This document shows positions 8,434 to 17,643 of a DNA stretch of 64,000 nucleotides, in pieces. Under the pieces are notes generated by a model. That model saw nothing but the letters and a program-made list of their open reading frames with translations, did not search any database and was not told the DNA's origin. Origin of the DNA: an uncultured Muribaculaceae bacterium (GTDB taxonomy: Bacteria > Bacteroidota > Bacteroidia > Bacteroidales > Muribaculaceae); NCBI GenBank assembly GCA_934661195.1, contig CAKUJD010000008.1, positions 1-64,000 of the forward strand, read 5' to 3'. A program made the position numbers and the translations under genes. How positions within the stretch are numbered: the first letter of the stretch is position 1; every line of letters starts with the position of its first letter.

Positions 8434-9492
8434 TTAGTCTGTGTTGCCGCCACGGCTCTGGCGGTAGGAGTTGGGCGTCATTCCCATCCGCCTGGCAAAC
8501 ACGCGCCTGAACGTGCTCAGCGAGTTGAAGCCGCTGCGTTCAGCCACCACGTCGAGCGTGAGATCGCTGTCCAGCAGCAGCTGGCAGGCATGTCTCAGCC
8601 GCAGGTCGTTCACGTAGTCGTAGAATGTGGTGTGCCTGACACTGTTGAGGTAGTTGCTCAAATAGGTGCGGTTGGTGCCAAGCGTGCGTGCCATGTCGGC
8701 CAGCTTGAGTTGCGGCTTAAGGTATTCTTCGCGGCCAACGAAGTCGCGCTGTAGCCGCGCCTCAAATTCATAGGCCGCGGGCTGAGTGCCGGCACTGGCT
8801 TCGGGGGTAGAGTCGTAGGCCGCTGCGGGTTCAAGGTCGGCCGGCTTCAGATTGGCGTGCCGGCTCACATAGTAGGCCACGATAGCCCACAAGGCCATCG
8901 ACAGCAGGTGAAACAGGCTGTCGGCTTCCATATCGAGCGTGTAGCTGGCCGCGAGCCAAAGCATCAGCATCGACATGAAAATCACAAGCACCGTCACCAG
9001 CCACTGCAGGCTCACGTCGTCGGTAAACGAATATATGTTCTTGAGATTGCGGTTGTAGCGCGGTATCTGCACCAGCCCGTAGACCGACAGGCTCAATCCG
9101 TACACCACCACAGCCGCCAGCATCACATAATAGGCTGCCATGCTGCCTGTGTATATGGCTGTGCCGCTCAGAGCCGCAAACAAAGCCATGTGAGCCGCGC
9201 AGCGTAGCGCATTGAACCATCCGGGCCGCAGCAGCTCTACGCCCACAAAGGCGCATGTGGGCACCGCCAGCACGTCGAGGCACTTGCGCAGGCGCTCCAC
9301 CTCCATTAGGGTGAAATCGAAGTGCGTCACCACAAACACTTCTTTAAGGTGCAGCAGCACCCAGAATGCCATACATCCGGCCATGAGCTTCCTAAGCCGG
9401 CCCTGGTTGTAGGCCAGAAAAAGGAATGAGGTGAACATGAAGAACATCAGGCACAATCCCTCGGTGAAAAATATTAAGTAACCTCCAGTCAT
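8434..9492 (-). CDS. AraC-family transcriptional regulator with N-terminal membrane domain
   Basis: A 352-residue protein. The N-terminal half has about six or seven hydrophobic segments (for example TEGLCLMFFMFTSFLFLAY and LQWLVTVLVIFMSMLMLWLA). The last 100 residues form an AraC/XylS double helix-turn-helix, with RTYLSNYLNSV in the first helix pair and VAERSGFNSLSTFRRVFARR in the second. It is therefore a DNA-binding regulator anchored in the inner membrane, probably sensing a membrane or envelope signal. I chose ATG 9492; a TTG at 9525 would add 11 residues. The start at 9492 fits the promoter box at 9560-9567. Its target is unknown; it stands alone and faces away from DUF3822. Confidence 0.88.
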   Translation of the reverse strand: MTGGYLIFFTEGLCLMFFMFTSFLFLAYNQGRLRKLMAGCMAFWVLLHLKEVFVVTHFDFTLMEVERLRKCLDVLAVPTCAFVGVELLRPGWFNALRCAAHMALFAALSGTAIYTGSMAAYYVMLAAVVVYGLSLSVYGLVQIPRYNRNLKNIYSFTDDVSLQWLVTVLVIFMSMLMLWLAASYTLDMEADSLFHLLSMALWAIVAYYVSRHANLKPADLEPAAAYDSTPEASAGTQPAAYEFEARLQRDFVGREEYLKPQLKLADMARTLGTNRTYLSNYLNSVRHTTFYDYVNDLRLRHACQLLLDSDLTLDVVAERSGFNSLSTFRRVFARRMGMTPNSYRQSRGGNTD

Positions 9493-9559
9493 GCAATTGG
9501 TTTTGCTGTGGCATAGTTTGCACAAAATGCGCAGCGCAAATAAGCGGCTGCCTTATATG

Positions 9560-9567
9560 CAAAAATA
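9560..9567 (-). promoter_or_regulatory. Bacteroidetes -7 box for the AraC gene
   Basis: On the minus strand this reads TATTTTTG, matching TAnnTTTG. It predicts a leader of about 60 bases before ATG 9492. Confidence 0.5.
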
Positions 9568-9706
9568 GCAAAAAAGCGGCTAACGGCAGTGCCCGCCAGT
9601 GGATTTTTACAGTATTGTTACAAAAATGTGCCACTGCCTGCCTATAGGCCGTGGCACATGTGCGGCATAAATGCTGCGGGGTGGGGCGAAAGTGCGTTTT
9701 TTTCAG

Positions 9707-9714
9707 TAACTTTG
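9707..9714 (+). promoter_or_regulatory. Bacteroidetes -7 box for DUF3822-rsmD
   Basis: TAACTTTG lies 50 bases before ATG 9765. This argues against the longer open frame that would start upstream of the box at 9651. Confidence 0.6.
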
Positions 9715-9764
9715 CAGTCGCCATTGCCGCGCATTGTGGCAAGGCTAACGGACAACAATTTGAC

Positions 9765-10637
9765 ATGAGCGACATTTCAGGCACAACATCAGACGTGAAT
9801 ATCGACCACACCGAGCTGTGGTCGCTTGAACTGCACATCACAGGAGAGCTGATGAAGGTGATGCTATATTCCAAGGCGCAGGCCAACTCGCTGATTACGC
9901 GCAGCATTGCTCTCGATCTCTCGGCCGGATCGCCGCTAAAGGCTGTGGAGGCGGCGGTGTACGACAACCAACTGCTGCTTAGTGAGTTTAAGGAGGTGAG
10001 TGTGGTGGTCGACTCGCAGCACTTTGTGCTGCTGCCACCCGACTTTTCGGCCGACGACACGGCAACACCCAACGGCACAAGCAGTGCTCAGGCTGCTCTC
10101 GACGCTGCTTTCGGCACCAATGGCAACGCTGATGTGGAGTGTGCCTTCTGCCAGATGCCGCGCTGCGCCGCCGCAGTGGCTTTTGAGGCTCCAAAGGGGC
10201 TTGACGCCTTTTTGAGACGCACGTTTTTCCAGCCGCGTGTGGTGCACAGACTGTATCCGCTGTGCGAACACTTCGCCCGGCTCAATGAGGGCTCGGGCAT
10301 GTCGCGCCTGCACATCAACTACGACCCCGACGGCCAGACAATGGACCTGGTGGCCTTCAGCCATGGCCGCTTTGCCATGGCCAACACGTTCACGTTCCGC
10401 TCGCCTGCCGATGCGGCATTCTATGCCCTGCACGCTTGGAGCAGCCTTGGCTTCGACAGCCTTAACGACGAGGTGCAAATCACGGGCAGCCGCACCATGC
10501 GCGAGGCCACTGCGCCAATGCTGCGGAAATATGTGAGCTATGTGATGCCCGCAATATTCCCCGCGGCTGCCCTGCGCATTGGGCACGATGCCGTGAACGC
10601 CCCGCTTGAATTAATACTGCTTGCACTATGCGAATAA
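9765..10637 (+). CDS. DUF3822 family protein
   Basis: A 290-residue soluble protein resembling the Bacteroidetes-specific DUF3822 family, which has no assigned biochemical role. The family fits the tandem actin-like/ATPase-like pattern of beta-rich halves seen here (SLELHITGELMKVMLYSK early, SRLHINYDPDGQTMDLVAFS in the second half). I reject the longer frame from 9651 because its first 38 codons cross the promoter box at 9707-9714. The last ten bases overlap rsmD, a gene order common in Bacteroidales, so the two are probably co-translated. A link to ribosome or 16S rRNA methylation is only a guess from that neighbour. Confidence 0.8.
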   Translation: MSDISGTTSDVNIDHTELWSLELHITGELMKVMLYSKAQANSLITRSIALDLSAGSPLKAVEAAVYDNQLLLSEFKEVSVVVDSQHFVLLPPDFSADDTATPNGTSSAQAALDAAFGTNGNADVECAFCQMPRCAAAVAFEAPKGLDAFLRRTFFQPRVVHRLYPLCEHFARLNEGSGMSRLHINYDPDGQTMDLVAFSHGRFAMANTFTFRSPADAAFYALHAWSSLGFDSLNDEVQITGSRTMREATAPMLRKYVSYVMPAIFPAAALRIGHDAVNAPLELILLALCE

Positions 10638-11161
10638 TAAGAGGAAAATACGGGCGCCGCCGATTCGACGTGCCCACCAACATAACCGCGCGCCCCACCA
10701 CCGACTATGCGCGCGAGAGCATATTTAATGTGCTTGAGAACCTTATCGACCTTGAGGGGGCCACCGCGCTCGACTTGTTCTCGGGCACTGGGGCCATGAG
10801 CTTCGAATTTCTGTCGCGCGGCTGCGCCGCCGTGACCAGCGTTGAGAAGGCCGCCACGCAGTTCAACTTCATCACCAAGGTGAAAAAACTGCTGGGCGAC
10901 GACAACCTGACGCAGGTTAAGGGCGATGTGTTCCGCTTCATTGGCTCATGCACGCGGAAGTTCGACATCATCTTTGCCGATCCGCCATACGACCTGCCCA
11001 ACCTGTCCGAGCTGCCTGAGCTAATTCTCAACTCCGGCATGGTGAATGAGGGCACAATAGTGGTGGTGGAGCACTCAAAGCACAACGACTTCAGCGCGCT
11101 GCCGCAGTTCATGCAGCATCGCACCTATGGTAAGGTGAATTTCACCATTTTTCAGGTGTGA
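10628..11161 (+). CDS. rsmD: 16S rRNA (guanine(966)-N(2))-methyltransferase RsmD
   Basis: A 177-residue cytoplasmic enzyme that methylates N2 of G966 in 16S rRNA using S-adenosylmethionine. The Rossmann motif I LDLFSGTGAMS lies at residues 48-58. The catalytic DPPY motif at 118-121 is typical of N-methyltransferases acting on exocyclic amines. The N-terminal MRIIRGKYGRRRFDVP and RPTTDYARESIFNVL are the family's RNA- and cofactor-binding signature. Length is normal. It overlaps the end of the DUF3822 gene by ten bases and ends six bases before the convergent S41 peptidase gene. Confidence 0.95.
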   Translation: MRIIRGKYGRRRFDVPTNITARPTTDYARESIFNVLENLIDLEGATALDLFSGTGAMSFEFLSRGCAAVTSVEKAATQFNFITKVKKLLGDDNLTQVKGDVFRFIGSCTRKFDIIFADPPYDLPNLSELPELILNSGMVNEGTIVVVEHSKHNDFSALPQFMQHRTYGKVNFTIFQV

Positions 11162-11167
11162 TCTGAA

Positions 11168-12223
11168 CTATCGGGCCCGGCCGCTGCACATGGCGCCGAG
11201 CACGGCAAATGCGCGCTCGAGTATGGTGTCGCGGCCGCGTTGGCGGTCGGCACTGTCCATGTCCACCTTCACATCGGGGGCAACGCCGAATTCCGTAATC
11301 TGCCCGTCGGGCCCCGAGATGGGGCACGACGAGAAGCGCACGCTCCACCCGTTGGGCAGCTCGGCTGTGAATGGCAGCCCGCAGCCGCCGCCTGTGCTGT
11401 CGCCCACCACCTTCACCTGCGGCAGACTTTTCATTATCGACACAAAATTGTTGGTCGCGCTATACGAGCCGCGGTTGGCCAGCACCACCACGGGCTTGGT
11501 GTAGTGCACGCGCCCCTTTGTGGGGCTGAAGTAGTAGGTGTAGGGCTTGGCAAAGTCGTCGTGGCCCGGCCCCGTCTTGTGGGTTATGCTGCCCGCCAGG
11601 GTGCGCTCGGTGATGAAGCGCCCCACCAGTTTTTCAACATTGGTCAGGTAGCCTCCGCCATTGCTGCGCACGTCTATCACCAGGCCGTCGCTGCTGGCCA
11701 GGTAGCTGAGAATGGCATCGAGGTTGCCCTCGCCTATGGCATTGCTGAAGTCGCCATAATACATGTAGCCGTAGTTGTTCGACAATATTTGGTATTTGAT
11801 GCCCGAGGTGCGGCGGTAGTCGAAGTTGAGGTAGTGCTCGTCGATGAGCCGCTGGTCGTAGTTCTCCGGATATTTTTCCCAAATCCAGTAGCGCGACACA
11901 TCGCTGGCCGAAATCAGGTTGGTGTGCCCGTCCTTCAGTTCCTTTAGCATGTCGGAGCACAGGCCAAACAGCTCTTGGCTCGTCATGCCGGGAAATATTT
12001 TGGCTCGGTAGCGCTCGCCTGTGGCCTTCCAGTCCACTTGCTTGTAGCCGAAAAAGCTGTAGTGCTCGTCAAGAATGGTCCACAGCGCGTCGAAGTTGCC
12101 GTAGGCGTCGTTGTTCCACTCCTCGTGGTCGTGGCACGAGTGCAGCGGTGTGAGGGTCGCCGCCATTGCCACTGCGGCCAGTGTGGCCGTCAGTGCCTTG
12201 CGCCATTTGTTTAATATTGCCAT
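11168..12223 (-). CDS. S41-family peptidase lipoprotein
   Basis: A 351-residue envelope protein with a lipoprotein signal peptide (lipobox LHSC, Cys30). The C-terminal half is an S41 (C-terminal processing/tricorn-like) serine peptidase domain, with VIDVRSNGGG near 182-191 and the nucleophile region RGSYSATNNF, where Ser255 is the likely catalytic residue. The GHTNL stretch near 99 is usual in Bacteroidetes S41 members. I see no clear PDZ domain. It starts 16 bases after the DUF3316 gene and probably shares a transcript with it and parC. Substrate is unknown. Confidence 0.9.
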   Translation of the reverse strand: MAILNKWRKALTATLAAVAMAATLTPLHSCHDHEEWNNDAYGNFDALWTILDEHYSFFGYKQVDWKATGERYRAKIFPGMTSQELFGLCSDMLKELKDGHTNLISASDVSRYWIWEKYPENYDQRLIDEHYLNFDYRRTSGIKYQILSNNYGYMYYGDFSNAIGEGNLDAILSYLASSDGLVIDVRSNGGGYLTNVEKLVGRFITERTLAGSITHKTGPGHDDFAKPYTYYFSPTKGRVHYTKPVVVLANRGSYSATNNFVSIMKSLPQVKVVGDSTGGGCGLPFTAELPNGWSVRFSSCPISGPDGQITEFGVAPDVKVDMDSADRQRGRDTILERAFAVLGAMCSGRAR

Positions 12224-12239
12224 TTTCTCAGTATAGGGT

Positions 12240-13121
12240 TTAGTATATTGCGCTGGCCACGCGCTGGCGCGAGGCTTTGCCGCGGCTCAGCGACAGCCAT
12301 TCGCCGCCAATGCCCAGCACCACGCTGTGAGTGAATATGTGGGTGTTGATGTGCTTGATCCACGACGTCTCGATGCGGCCGCGGTAGCCCACGCGCAGCA
12401 CCGTGCCGCCCAGGTGCAGGTCGGCCGTCAGCAGGTTGGTGAGGTCAAAGCGGTTGCCCCACCAGCCGAAGTTGGCCAGGCCCTTGCGGTTGCCCACGTA
12501 AATCTCGTAGTAGCTCTCGTCATATTCAGGCGAGAAAAACACTCCCGCCACGGGCATCGTGGCCTGGTAGCGCAGCGTGACGGGCACCCGCCCGCCTCGG
12601 TTCACCGTGTAGGCAGCCAGTGCTGTGGCTCCCACGCTCCAGTGGATTTTGGCAGCCACCACATTGTTAGCGTTTATGGGGTTGTAGATGACACCGCCGC
12701 GCAGCTGCGTGGAGAATCCGGCCTGGAATTGCAGCCCCGGCAGCGGCGTGCGGCCAATGCGGCGCAGCATGGCCCACTTGGCGTCGGCGGCCAGCGCGTG
12801 GCTCGTGTGGTTGCCGGCGGGGTTGTGGGTGAGGTCATACTCCACTCCGGCCTCCACTTGCATCACCCACTTAAGCGGGCTGAAGCGCATGGCCTGCATG
12901 CGCTCGTAGCCCAGCCTGATGGCTGTGCCTCGGTAGGTGACGGGACTCACGTAGGTGTCGAGCTGCGACGCATGTCCGGCCTCGGCCGTGAACGCCGACA
13001 TCACCGGCCGCTCAAGGCTGCGGGCGCTGTCGGCGGCTTCGGACTGTGCCAAGGCGCATGGCGCGGCGCTAAATGCCGCTGCCGTCAGGGCCAGAGCCCT
13101 TGCTGTTGTCATCGTCTTCAT
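12240..13121 (-). CDS. DUF3316 family exported protein
   Basis: A 293-residue protein with a signal peptide (ALALTAAAFSAAPCALAQ). The body is rich in alternating aromatic and polar residues and reads like an outer-membrane beta-barrel or beta-sandwich of the Bacteroidales DUF3316 family; no function is established. ATG 13121 overlaps the last 53 bases of parC. An in-frame ATG at 13112 would shorten the overlap slightly; a frame extending to 13166 is less likely because it would lengthen the overlap and place residues before the signal peptide. Confidence 0.78.
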   Translation of the reverse strand: MKTMTTARALALTAAAFSAAPCALAQSEAADSARSLERPVMSAFTAEAGHASQLDTYVSPVTYRGTAIRLGYERMQAMRFSPLKWVMQVEAGVEYDLTHNPAGNHTSHALAADAKWAMLRRIGRTPLPGLQFQAGFSTQLRGGVIYNPINANNVVAAKIHWSVGATALAAYTVNRGGRVPVTLRYQATMPVAGVFFSPEYDESYYEIYVGNRKGLANFGWWGNRFDLTNLLTADLHLGGTVLRVGYRGRIETSWIKHINTHIFTHSVVLGIGGEWLSLSRGKASRQRVASAIY

Positions 13122-15804
13122 CGGCAAAGAGTCGTGTCTGTCCTGTGAGCTTGTCGCGCACATCATTTTGGTTTATTTGCTCCTTCACGTCGTCGGTCTC
13201 GCTCGAGTCGGCCCCTTCGATGGCGGCAATGGCGGCTTGCTGCTGCTCGTCGTCGGCCTCGTCGTGGCGCGGCTCAATTTCGGTCACGTGGTCGATCTCG
13301 TAGTTGCTTATGCGCTTGCCCTTGGCCTTGACCGACTTCACGCCAATGAACTCTTCGGCGTCGATTGTGAGTGCCGGGCGGAAGGCGTCGCTGCCGCCGA
13401 ATGTCACCTCAAAGCGCGGGTGCTTCTCGCAGCTGAGCAGCAGCAGCTCGGAGTCGGGGTTGCCGCCCAGCATGGTCTGCTTGCGGTTGCTGTCGTCGAG
13501 GGTGAACCGCTTAAGGTAGAGGTAGCCCTTGTCGGCGTCGTTGACCACGGCGGTCCACACGCGCGAGCGGTCGTACTTCTCTATTAGCAGTATGTCCTCG
13601 TCGTAGTGGTTGCTGGCATCGCTGGTGGTGGTGTAGAAGTCACCGTTGCGCATTATCACCAGCACGCGGTCGTCGCCGCCAAACTTGCCCAGCGAGCGCC
13701 CGTGGCCCTCGTAGTTGAGGCGCAGAATGTCGGGGTCGAACCACACTTCGCGGTCGCCCAGCGTGCTCACGCCGTGCTCCTTGAGCGACACACGGTGAAT
13801 CTCGTTGCGGGTCACAATGTTGCCGCGTGCCTGCTTGCCCTTGATGGCAAGGTCGGCAAGGTCGACGTCGAACTGCAGTATCTTGAGCCTGAACTTGGGC
13901 TTCAGTGTGATGCGCAGCACCTCGGCCTCGCCGTTGGGGTTAGCCGAGAACCACAGCACCTTGCTGCCCGGTTTGCCCTGAGTGAGGTCATACTCCTTGT
14001 CGCGCGTCACGCCTGTCACGGCAAACCGCTTCATGTAGGTGGTGCCGCCCTTGCCGTCTTGGTAGAGCACGTTGTAGATGGTGCGCTCGTCGTTGCGCTT
14101 AAACACGTTGAGGTAGAGCACGTTTTTGCCTACATATATTTTGTCGCCCACCTTAATCACCTTGTAGATGCCGTTTTTGTAGAAGATGATCACGTCGTCG
14201 AGGTCCGAGCAGTTGCACACAAACTCGTCCTTCTTGAGCCCTGTGCCTATGAAGCCGTCCTGGCGGTTGATGTATAGCTTCTCGTTGGCCTCGGCCACTT
14301 TGGCCACCACTATGGTGTCGAAGTCGCGGATGGTGGTGAGGCGCGGGTGGCGGGCCCCGTATTTCTTCTTCAGCCCATCATACCAGTTGATGGTGTGCTC
14401 CACCAGGTGCCCCAGCTTGTAGCTGATGTCGGCCAGACGGTCGTTGAGGGCGGCAATGTAGTTGTCTTGCTTGCTGCTGTCGAAGCGCGTGATGCGCTTC
14501 ATCTTGATTTCGAGCAGCCGTAGTATGTCGTCGCGCGTCACTTCGCGGTAGAACTTTGGCTTGAACGGCTCGAGGCGGCGGTCGACGTGGGCCACAACGG
14601 TGTCTTCGTCCTTGGCCTGCTCAAACTCTCGGTCTTTGTAGATGCGCTCCTCGATGAAGATTTTCTCGAGCGAGGCAAACATCAGCGACTCAAGCGTCTC
14701 GGCCTTTGCCACTTCGAGGTCTTTGCGCAATATCTCTTTGGTGTTGTCTACGCTGAAGCGCAGCAGGTCGCTCACGGTGAGGAACTGCGGCTTCTCGTCT
14801 TTGATCACGCAGCAGTTGGGCGAAATGCTGATTTCGCAGTCGCTGAAGGCATACAGTGCGTCGATGGCCTTGTCGCTCGACGTGCCTGGCTGCAGGTGGA
14901 CGATGATCTCGGCGTTTTTCGATGTGTTGTCCTCCACCTTGCGTATTTTTATCTTGCCCTTTTCGCCGGCGCGCAATATCGACTCGATGAGCGTGCCGGT
15001 GGTCTTGCCGTAGGGCAGGTCGCGCACCACCAGCGTCTTGTTGTCGCGCTTCTCGATTTTGGTGCGCACTCGCACGCTGCCGCCGCGCTCTCCGTCGCGG
15101 TAGTTGCTCACGTCGATGTAGCCGCCCGTGGCAAAGTCGGGATACAGCTGAAACGGCTCGCCGTGCAGATAGCTCACGGCGGCGTCGATGATTTCGTTGA
15201 AGTTGTGGGGCAGAATTTTGCAGCTCAGGCCCACGGCAATGCCCTCGGCGCCCATGTCGAGCAGCAGCGGAAACTTCACTGGCAGGGTGATCGGCTCCTT
15301 TTTGCGGCCGTCGTAGCTGGTGGTCCAGTCGGTCACCTTGGGGTCGTACACCGTTTCGAGGGCAAACTCCGACAGGCGCGCCTCAATGTAACGCGACGCT
15401 GCCGCACCGTCGCCGGTGAGAATGTTGCCCCAGTTTCCTTGGGTGTCCACCAGCAGGTCTTTTTGGCCCAGCTGCACCAGCGCGTCGCATATCGAGGCGT
15501 CGCCGTGCGGGTGGTATTGCATGGTGTTGCCCACAATGTTGGCCACCTTGTTGAAGCGCCCGTCGTCGAGTTCCTTCATTGAGTGCAATATGCGCCGCTG
15601 CACGGGCTTCAGGCCGTCTTCGATGTGGGGCACGGCGCGCTCCAGAATCACGTAGGACGCATAGTCGAGAAACCAGTTCTCATACATTCCCGACAGCTGC
15701 AGCTTCTTGTCCTTCTGCACCTTGTAGGTGGAGTGCCCTGGCTGTTCCGGGTCCTGGCCTTCGCCGCCGCTGTGCGCTTCGGGCTTTTCGTCAAAATCTT
15801 TCAT
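13069..15804 (-). CDS. parC: DNA topoisomerase IV subunit A (ParC-type)
   Basis: A 911-residue type IIA topoisomerase A subunit, which cuts and rejoins double-stranded DNA to unlink chromosomes together with ParE. The breakage-reunion domain fills about residues 35-500, with catalytic Tyr139 in AASRYIEARLS and the quinolone-region motif YHPHGDASICD around 97-107. Where E. coli GyrA has Ser83 this protein has Ala, followed by Ser; this looks like the normal Bacteroidetes ParC variant rather than a resistance mutation. The C-terminal region (about 530-830) is the beta-pinwheel DNA-wrapping domain, and an acidic tail follows. No parE lies beside it. GyrA is the alternative, but the divergent C-terminus and lack of a clear GyrA box favour ParC. 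Confidence 0.88.
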   Translation of the reverse strand: MKDFDEKPEAHSGGEGQDPEQPGHSTYKVQKDKKLQLSGMYENWFLDYASYVILERAVPHIEDGLKPVQRRILHSMKELDDGRFNKVANIVGNTMQYHPHGDASICDALVQLGQKDLLVDTQGNWGNILTGDGAAASRYIEARLSEFALETVYDPKVTDWTTSYDGRKKEPITLPVKFPLLLDMGAEGIAVGLSCKILPHNFNEIIDAAVSYLHGEPFQLYPDFATGGYIDVSNYRDGERGGSVRVRTKIEKRDNKTLVVRDLPYGKTTGTLIESILRAGEKGKIKIRKVEDNTSKNAEIIVHLQPGTSSDKAIDALYAFSDCEISISPNCCVIKDEKPQFLTVSDLLRFSVDNTKEILRKDLEVAKAETLESLMFASLEKIFIEERIYKDREFEQAKDEDTVVAHVDRRLEPFKPKFYREVTRDDILRLLEIKMKRITRFDSSKQDNYIAALNDRLADISYKLGHLVEHTINWYDGLKKKYGARHPRLTTIRDFDTIVVAKVAEANEKLYINRQDGFIGTGLKKDEFVCNCSDLDDVIIFYKNGIYKVIKVGDKIYVGKNVLYLNVFKRNDERTIYNVLYQDGKGGTTYMKRFAVTGVTRDKEYDLTQGKPGSKVLWFSANPNGEAEVLRITLKPKFRLKILQFDVDLADLAIKGKQARGNIVTRNEIHRVSLKEHGVSTLGDREVWFDPDILRLNYEGHGRSLGKFGGDDRVLVIMRNGDFYTTTSDASNHYDEDILLIEKYDRSRVWTAVVNDADKGYLYLKRFTLDDSNRKQTMLGGNPDSELLLLSCEKHPRFEVTFGGSDAFRPALTIDAEEFIGVKSVKAKGKRISNYEIDHVTEIEPRHDEADDEQQQAAIAAIEGADSSETDDVKEQINQNDVRDKLTGQTRLFADEDDDNSKGSGPDGSGI

Positions 15805-15924
15805 ATATGCAGTGTGTGCGCTGGGATGGAGGCACTGCGGCCCTGAGCCATTGGCTGGCCGGGCGCCGCGCCTCGCTGCCGGCGCATTATGTTTATTTTA
15901 CTATAATTAAAAATAATCGGTTAG

Positions 15925-15932
15925 CAAAAATA
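15925..15932 (-). promoter_or_regulatory. Bacteroidetes -7 box for parC
   Basis: On the minus strand this reads TATTTTTG, about 120 bases before the parC ATG. The region 15805-16037 is a shared divergent promoter region, with TTACTTTG at about 15956 serving the rightward glycyl-tRNA synthetase gene. Confidence 0.45.
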
Positions 15933-16037
15933 CAAATAAAATCGAAAAAAATCGCTTACTTTGCACCTTAAATAACGAAAATTCATTCTCGGTGCGGCTC
16001 AAGCCGCGGCCGCAGCATAAAAAAACTAACAGCAAAA

Positions 16038-17582
16038 ATGGCACAGAAAGAAGACGTATTCAAGAAAATTGTATCACATGCCAAGGAATATGGTTTTGTG
16101 TTTCCGTCAAGTGAAATCTATGATGGCCTGGGCGCCGTGTATGACTACGGCCAGAATGGCGTGGAAATGAAAAACAACATCAAGCGCTACTGGTGGGAGG
16201 CTATGACGCTGCTGCACGACAACATCGTGGGCATCGATTCGGCCATATTCATGCACCCCACCATATGGAAGGCTTCTGGACACGTCGATGCATTCAACGA
16301 TCCCCTGATTGACAACCGCGACAGCAAAAAGCGCTATCGCGCCGATGTACTGATCGAGGACGAAATTGCCAAGTTTGACGACAAAATCAACAAGGAGGTG
16401 GCAAAGGCCGCCAAGCGCTTTGGCGACAAGTTTGACGAGGCAATGTTCCGCAAGACCAACCCCCACGTGCTCGAGCACCAGCAGAAGCGCGACCAGCTGC
16501 ACGAGCGCTACAGCAAGGCGATGAACGCCAACGACCTCAAGGAGCTGAAGCAAATCATTCTCGACTACGAAATAGTTGACCCCATTTCGGGCACCAAAAA
16601 CTGGACCGACGTGCGCCAGTTCAACCTTATGTTCAAGACCCAGATGGGTTCGAGCGCCGACAGCACCATGGACGTGTATCTGCGCCCCGAGACCGCTCAA
16701 GGCATTTTTGTGAACTTCCTCAACGTGCAAAAGACGGGCCGCATGCGCATTCCCTTCGGCATTGCGCAGATAGGCAAGGCCTTCCGCAACGAGATTGTGG
16801 CGCGCCAGTTCATATTCCGCATGCGCGAGTTCGAGCAGATGGAGATGCAGTTCTTTGTGCGTCCCGGCGAGGAGATGAAGTGGTTTGAGTTCTGGAAGCA
16901 GACCCGCCTCAAGTGGCACAAGGCCCTTGGCCTTGGCGACGAGAAGTACCGCTTCCACGACCACGAGAAGCTGGCCCACTATGCCAACGCCGCCACCGAC
17001 ATCGAGTTCCAGATGCCGTTCGGCTTTAAGGAGGTGGAAGGCATTCACAGCCGCACCGACTTCGACCTTAGCCAGCACGAGAAGTTCTCGGGCAAAAAGA
17101 TCCAGTACTTCGATCCCGAGCTCAACAAAAGCTACACCCCCTACGACATTGAGACGTCGATTGGCGTCGACCGCATGTTCCTGTCGGTGCTCTGCTCGTC
17201 GTACGACGAACAGCAGCTTGAGGGCGGCGACAAGCGCGTGGTGCTGCACCTGCCCAAGGCCATTGCCCCTGTGAAGTGCGCCGTGCTGCCGCTGGTGAAG
17301 AAAGACGGCCTGCCCGAGAAGGCTCACGAGATTATGGATGTGCTCCGCTTCGACTTTGCCTGCCGCTACGACGAAAAGGACTCGATTGGCAAGCGCTACC
17401 GCCGCCAGGACGCAATCGGCACCCCCTATTGCATCACCGTCGACGGTCAGACGCTGGAGGACAACACCGTTACCCTGCGCGACCGCGACAGCATGGAGCA
17501 GAAGCGTGTGGCCATTGCCGACCTGCCCGCCATCATCGGTGAGGACTGCAGCCTCAACAATCTGCTTAAGAAGCTCGTGTAA
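16038..17582 (+). CDS. glyS: Glycine--tRNA ligase
   Basis: A 514-residue cytoplasmic class II aminoacyl-tRNA synthetase of the dimeric (eukaryote/archaeal-like) type that charges tRNA-Gly. Visible signatures are the N-terminal FVFPSSEIYDGLGAVYDYG, class II motif 2 in AFRNEIVARQFIFRMREFEQ, motif 3 in ETSIGVDRMFLSVL, and a C-terminal anticodon-binding domain starting near PVKCAVLPLVKKDG (about residue 412). Length is normal for Bacteroidetes. A 60-base gap separates it from an FKBP lipoprotein gene, a conserved pairing in this order. Confidence 0.95.
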   Translation: MAQKEDVFKKIVSHAKEYGFVFPSSEIYDGLGAVYDYGQNGVEMKNNIKRYWWEAMTLLHDNIVGIDSAIFMHPTIWKASGHVDAFNDPLIDNRDSKKRYRADVLIEDEIAKFDDKINKEVAKAAKRFGDKFDEAMFRKTNPHVLEHQQKRDQLHERYSKAMNANDLKELKQIILDYEIVDPISGTKNWTDVRQFNLMFKTQMGSSADSTMDVYLRPETAQGIFVNFLNVQKTGRMRIPFGIAQIGKAFRNEIVARQFIFRMREFEQMEMQFFVRPGEEMKWFEFWKQTRLKWHKALGLGDEKYRFHDHEKLAHYANAATDIEFQMPFGFKEVEGIHSRTDFDLSQHEKFSGKKIQYFDPELNKSYTPYDIETSIGVDRMFLSVLCSSYDEQQLEGGDKRVVLHLPKAIAPVKCAVLPLVKKDGLPEKAHEIMDVLRFDFACRYDEKDSIGKRYRRQDAIGTPYCITVDGQTLEDNTVTLRDRDSMEQKRVAIADLPAIIGEDCSLNNLLKKLV

Positions 17583-17643
17583 AAAAAACATAAAGCGCGG
17601 CCGCAAGGCCCGGCGCATATCACATAATAGAGAGAACATATCG

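Noticed and set aside
9651..9764. N-terminal extension of the DUF3822 protein
   Set aside because: It covers the promoter box at 9707-9714, so it is unlikely to be transcribed as such.
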